Shown in pieces: positions 49,304 to 50,890 of a stretch of DNA of 50,890 nt. The notes under the pieces are model-generated. The model was not told the DNA's origin. It saw only the letters and a program-made list of their open reading frames with translations, and made no database searches. The position numbers were made by a program, and so were the translations under genes. This DNA comes from an uncultured Lachnospiraceae bacterium (GTDB lineage: Bacteria > Bacillota > Clostridia > Lachnospirales > Lachnospiraceae): the NCBI GenBank assembly GCA_910584725.1, contig CAJUBE010000035.1:1-50890 (forward strand), given 5' to 3'. Each line of letters begins with the position of its first letter. Within the stretch, counting starts at the first letter, position 1.

Positions 49304-50535
49304 CAGAACACTTCCGTTTCCGGAATAAAGGTTATGAACTTGCAGCCCCATTCACGCGTGTATTCCAACAACTGCGAAAATTCTTCCTTGAGATTCCACG
49401 CAAGAAATACAATGTAATCCGGTCTCTCCTCCCGTATTTTATCGGGATTCACGATCGGCAGTCTTGTCCCCGGCAGATATAAGCCCTGCTTTTCCGTGCT
49501 GGAATCCGCCACAAAATCTATGTATTCCTTCCCAATTCCACAATAGTTGAGAAACGTATTCCCCTTTGCCGCCGCACCAAACGCAGCGATCTTTTTTCCC
49601 TCTTCCTTCAACTTTATAAGCAGTTTGCAGCTGTCGCGTTTTATTTTTGCAACCCTGCCCGCGAACGCCTGATATGTCTCCATGTTTTCAAAACCATACT
49701 CCTTTTCCTCCGCAATTACCCTCTCGACATCGGAAGAAACCACATAATCCGTATTTGCCGACGGCGTGGCATAAATTCTCAACGACCCGCCATGTGTTGT
49801 CAATTCTTCCACATCATATATTTTCATGTCGTGCTTTTCGAACACCTTACATGCCGTCATCAGGGAAAAATAGGAAAAATGCTCCTGATAAATCGTGTCA
49901 AACTGATTGAGCCGAATCATCTGCAGCAGATGAGGGAACTCCATTGTTACCGTTCCGGATTCTTTTAACGCAATGCGAATGCCCTCTACAAAACTGTTAA
50001 TATCCGGAACATGCGCCAACACATTATTCCCGATGATAAGATCCGCCTTGCCGCGCTCTTCACAAATCTGTTTTGCCGTGTCCGCGCTCCAAAAATCCAC
50101 CTTGACGTCTATCCCTTTTTCCTGTGCCTTACTGGCAACATTTTCCGCGGGTTCCACACCACAGACCGGGATATGATACGGCTGAAAATACTGCAGCAGA
50201 TATCCGTCATTACAGGCAATCTCATACACCCGGCTTTGCTCATTCAATTGAAGCCGCCCTACAATCATATCCACATATTTTTTGCAATGCGCAAGCCAGC
50301 TCTTTGAAAAGGAGCTAAAATATTTATAGTTCGTAAAAATTTGTTCCGGCGCCTTGTATTCCATCACCTGCGCCAGAAAACACTCTTCACACACCATCAC
50401 GTGAAGCGGATAAAAATATTGGCCAAAATCAATGTTTTCCTCACCTATGTATTCATTTGATATTGGTGACAATCCCAAATCTGCCAACGTATGATTCAGC
50501 TCTTTTCCGCAAAATCTGCAATGTTTGTTTTCCAT
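49303..50535 (-). CDS. Sugar C-methyltransferase
   Basis: SAM-dependent methyltransferase of 410 aa of the type that adds a C-methyl group to keto-sugar nucleotides. The N-terminal zinc-binding part has CRFCGKEL at about residues 6-13 and CEECFLAQ at about 49-56. The SAM domain has VYEIACNDGYLLQYF at about 102-116 and LIIGNNVLAHVPD at about 165-177, and the C-terminal domain (about 240-410) includes AFGAAAKGNTFLNYCGI and ends in FITFIPETEVF. It is coupled to the epimerase gene and precedes it, and the neighbouring RmlC-like gene makes a 3,5-epimerised keto-sugar a plausible substrate. Confidence 0.9.
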   Translation of the reverse strand: MENKHCRFCGKELNHTLADLGLSPISNEYIGEENIDFGQYFYPLHVMVCEECFLAQVMEYKAPEQIFTNYKYFSSFSKSWLAHCKKYVDMIVGRLQLNEQSRVYEIACNDGYLLQYFQPYHIPVCGVEPAENVASKAQEKGIDVKVDFWSADTAKQICEERGKADLIIGNNVLAHVPDINSFVEGIRIALKESGTVTMEFPHLLQMIRLNQFDTIYQEHFSYFSLMTACKVFEKHDMKIYDVEELTTHGGSLRIYATPSANTDYVVSSDVERVIAEEKEYGFENMETYQAFAGRVAKIKRDSCKLLIKLKEEGKKIAAFGAAAKGNTFLNYCGIGKEYIDFVADSSTEKQGLYLPGTRLPIVNPDKIREERPDYIVFLAWNLKEEFSQLLEYTREWGCKFITFIPETEVF

Positions 50536-50573
50536 AGCTTCCCATCCTCATCTTTCTATATAAATTAAAAATT

Positions 50574-50890
50574 TTAACGATTAATGAAAGGCAGCACCTT
50601 ATCCTTTCGAGATATAATGAGTCCTTCCGTCAGCGGCCATTCTATTCCGAATGCAGGATCATCATACCGATAACCCGCCGCTGCCTCCGGCACGTAAAAC
50701 TCTGACATTAAATAAAACAACTGACAATTCTCATCCAACGTCACATAGCCGTGTGCGCACCCCTTGGGAATAAAAAGCATGTTTCCGTTATCCTCTGACA
50801 ACTCGCAGGCGCAGTATTTTAAATAAGTAGGCGAGTTCTTCCTGACATCCACGCAGACATCATATATCACTCCCCTTGTACATGAGACCA
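50574..50890 (-). CDS. RmlC-like dTDP-sugar 3,5-epimerase, 5' end outside the window
   Basis: The C-terminal ~105 residues of a cupin-type dTDP-4-keto-sugar epimerase: RGVIYDVCVDVRKNSPTYLK, then ELSEDNGNMLFIPKGCAHGY (conserved PxGxAHGF-type motif), YLMSEFYVPEAAAGYRYDDP and FGIEWPL. The frame stays open to the window edge, so the apparent GTG start near 50870 is not the true start. Family members act in rhamnose and deoxysugar synthesis. It is the first visible gene of the glycan set read leftward. Confidence 0.85.
   Translation of the reverse strand, partial: VSCTRGVIYDVCVDVRKNSPTYLKYCACELSEDNGNMLFIPKGCAHGYVTLDENCQLFYLMSEFYVPEAAAGYRYDDPAFGIEWPLTEGLIISRKDKVLPFINR

Overview
The window looks like chromosomal DNA of a spore-former-type Clostridia, most probably Lachnospiraceae (Bacillota). 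The basis is the mix of genes: a ptb-buk butyrate pair, secA next to prfB, an FMN-riboswitch RibU, several membrane proteins of types common in that family, strong AGGAGG ribosome binding sites, and a flagellin gene behind a sigma-D-like promoter. Almost everything is on the minus strand. Identifications rest on reading motifs and family resemblance; no search was run.

Layout. 1-6.5 kb: a truncated tRNA-Ser, then ispD and the tRNA t6A genes tsaD, tsaB and tsaE with rimI, rnz and small accessory genes. 6.5-10.8 kb: a MacB-type tripartite ABC export operon with phased direct repeats upstream that look like response-regulator sites. 10.8-13.1 kb: a 54-aa gene, RibU under an FMN riboswitch with a clear terminator, and an operon of three tiny proteins. 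13.1-19.3 kb: the oppBCDF-oppA peptide importer. 19.4-24.1 kb: tex and three plus-strand membrane or secreted-type genes. 24.0-28.6 kb: prfB and secA, with a ToxN/AbiQ toxin and a tandem-repeat RNA between them that together form a type III toxin-antitoxin locus. 28.9-34.7 kb: ptb-buk and the end of IMP synthesis (stand-alone AICAR transformylase, archaeal-type IMP cyclohydrolase, guaB). 35.6-41.0 kb: a giant flagellin of about 1810 residues. 41.2-46.7 kb: a compact six-gene operon combining a nitrilase-fold protein, a winged-helix protein, a coiled-coil protein, a pentose-phosphate-epimerase homologue, an IspD/TarI-like cytidylyltransferase and a GatD-like dehydrogenase. 46.8-50.9 kb: gene fossils, then glycan genes (GT32-type transferase, NAD-dependent epimerase, C-methyltransferase, truncated RmlC-like epimerase). 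The stretch from about 43.75 kb rightward reads more AT-rich than the rest and is probably acquired.

The features most worth a second look are: (1) the ToxIN-type locus, with three clear and one degenerate repeat whose stems covary, placed between secA and prfB; (2) a family of ~95-bp two-hairpin elements with compensatory stem changes, several of which abut stop codons in one orientation; (3) a prfB programmed frameshift site whose in-frame stop is UAA instead of UGA; (4) the six-gene nitrilase/CDP-alditol-like operon; (5) the giant, cysteine-containing flagellin built from repeated modules.
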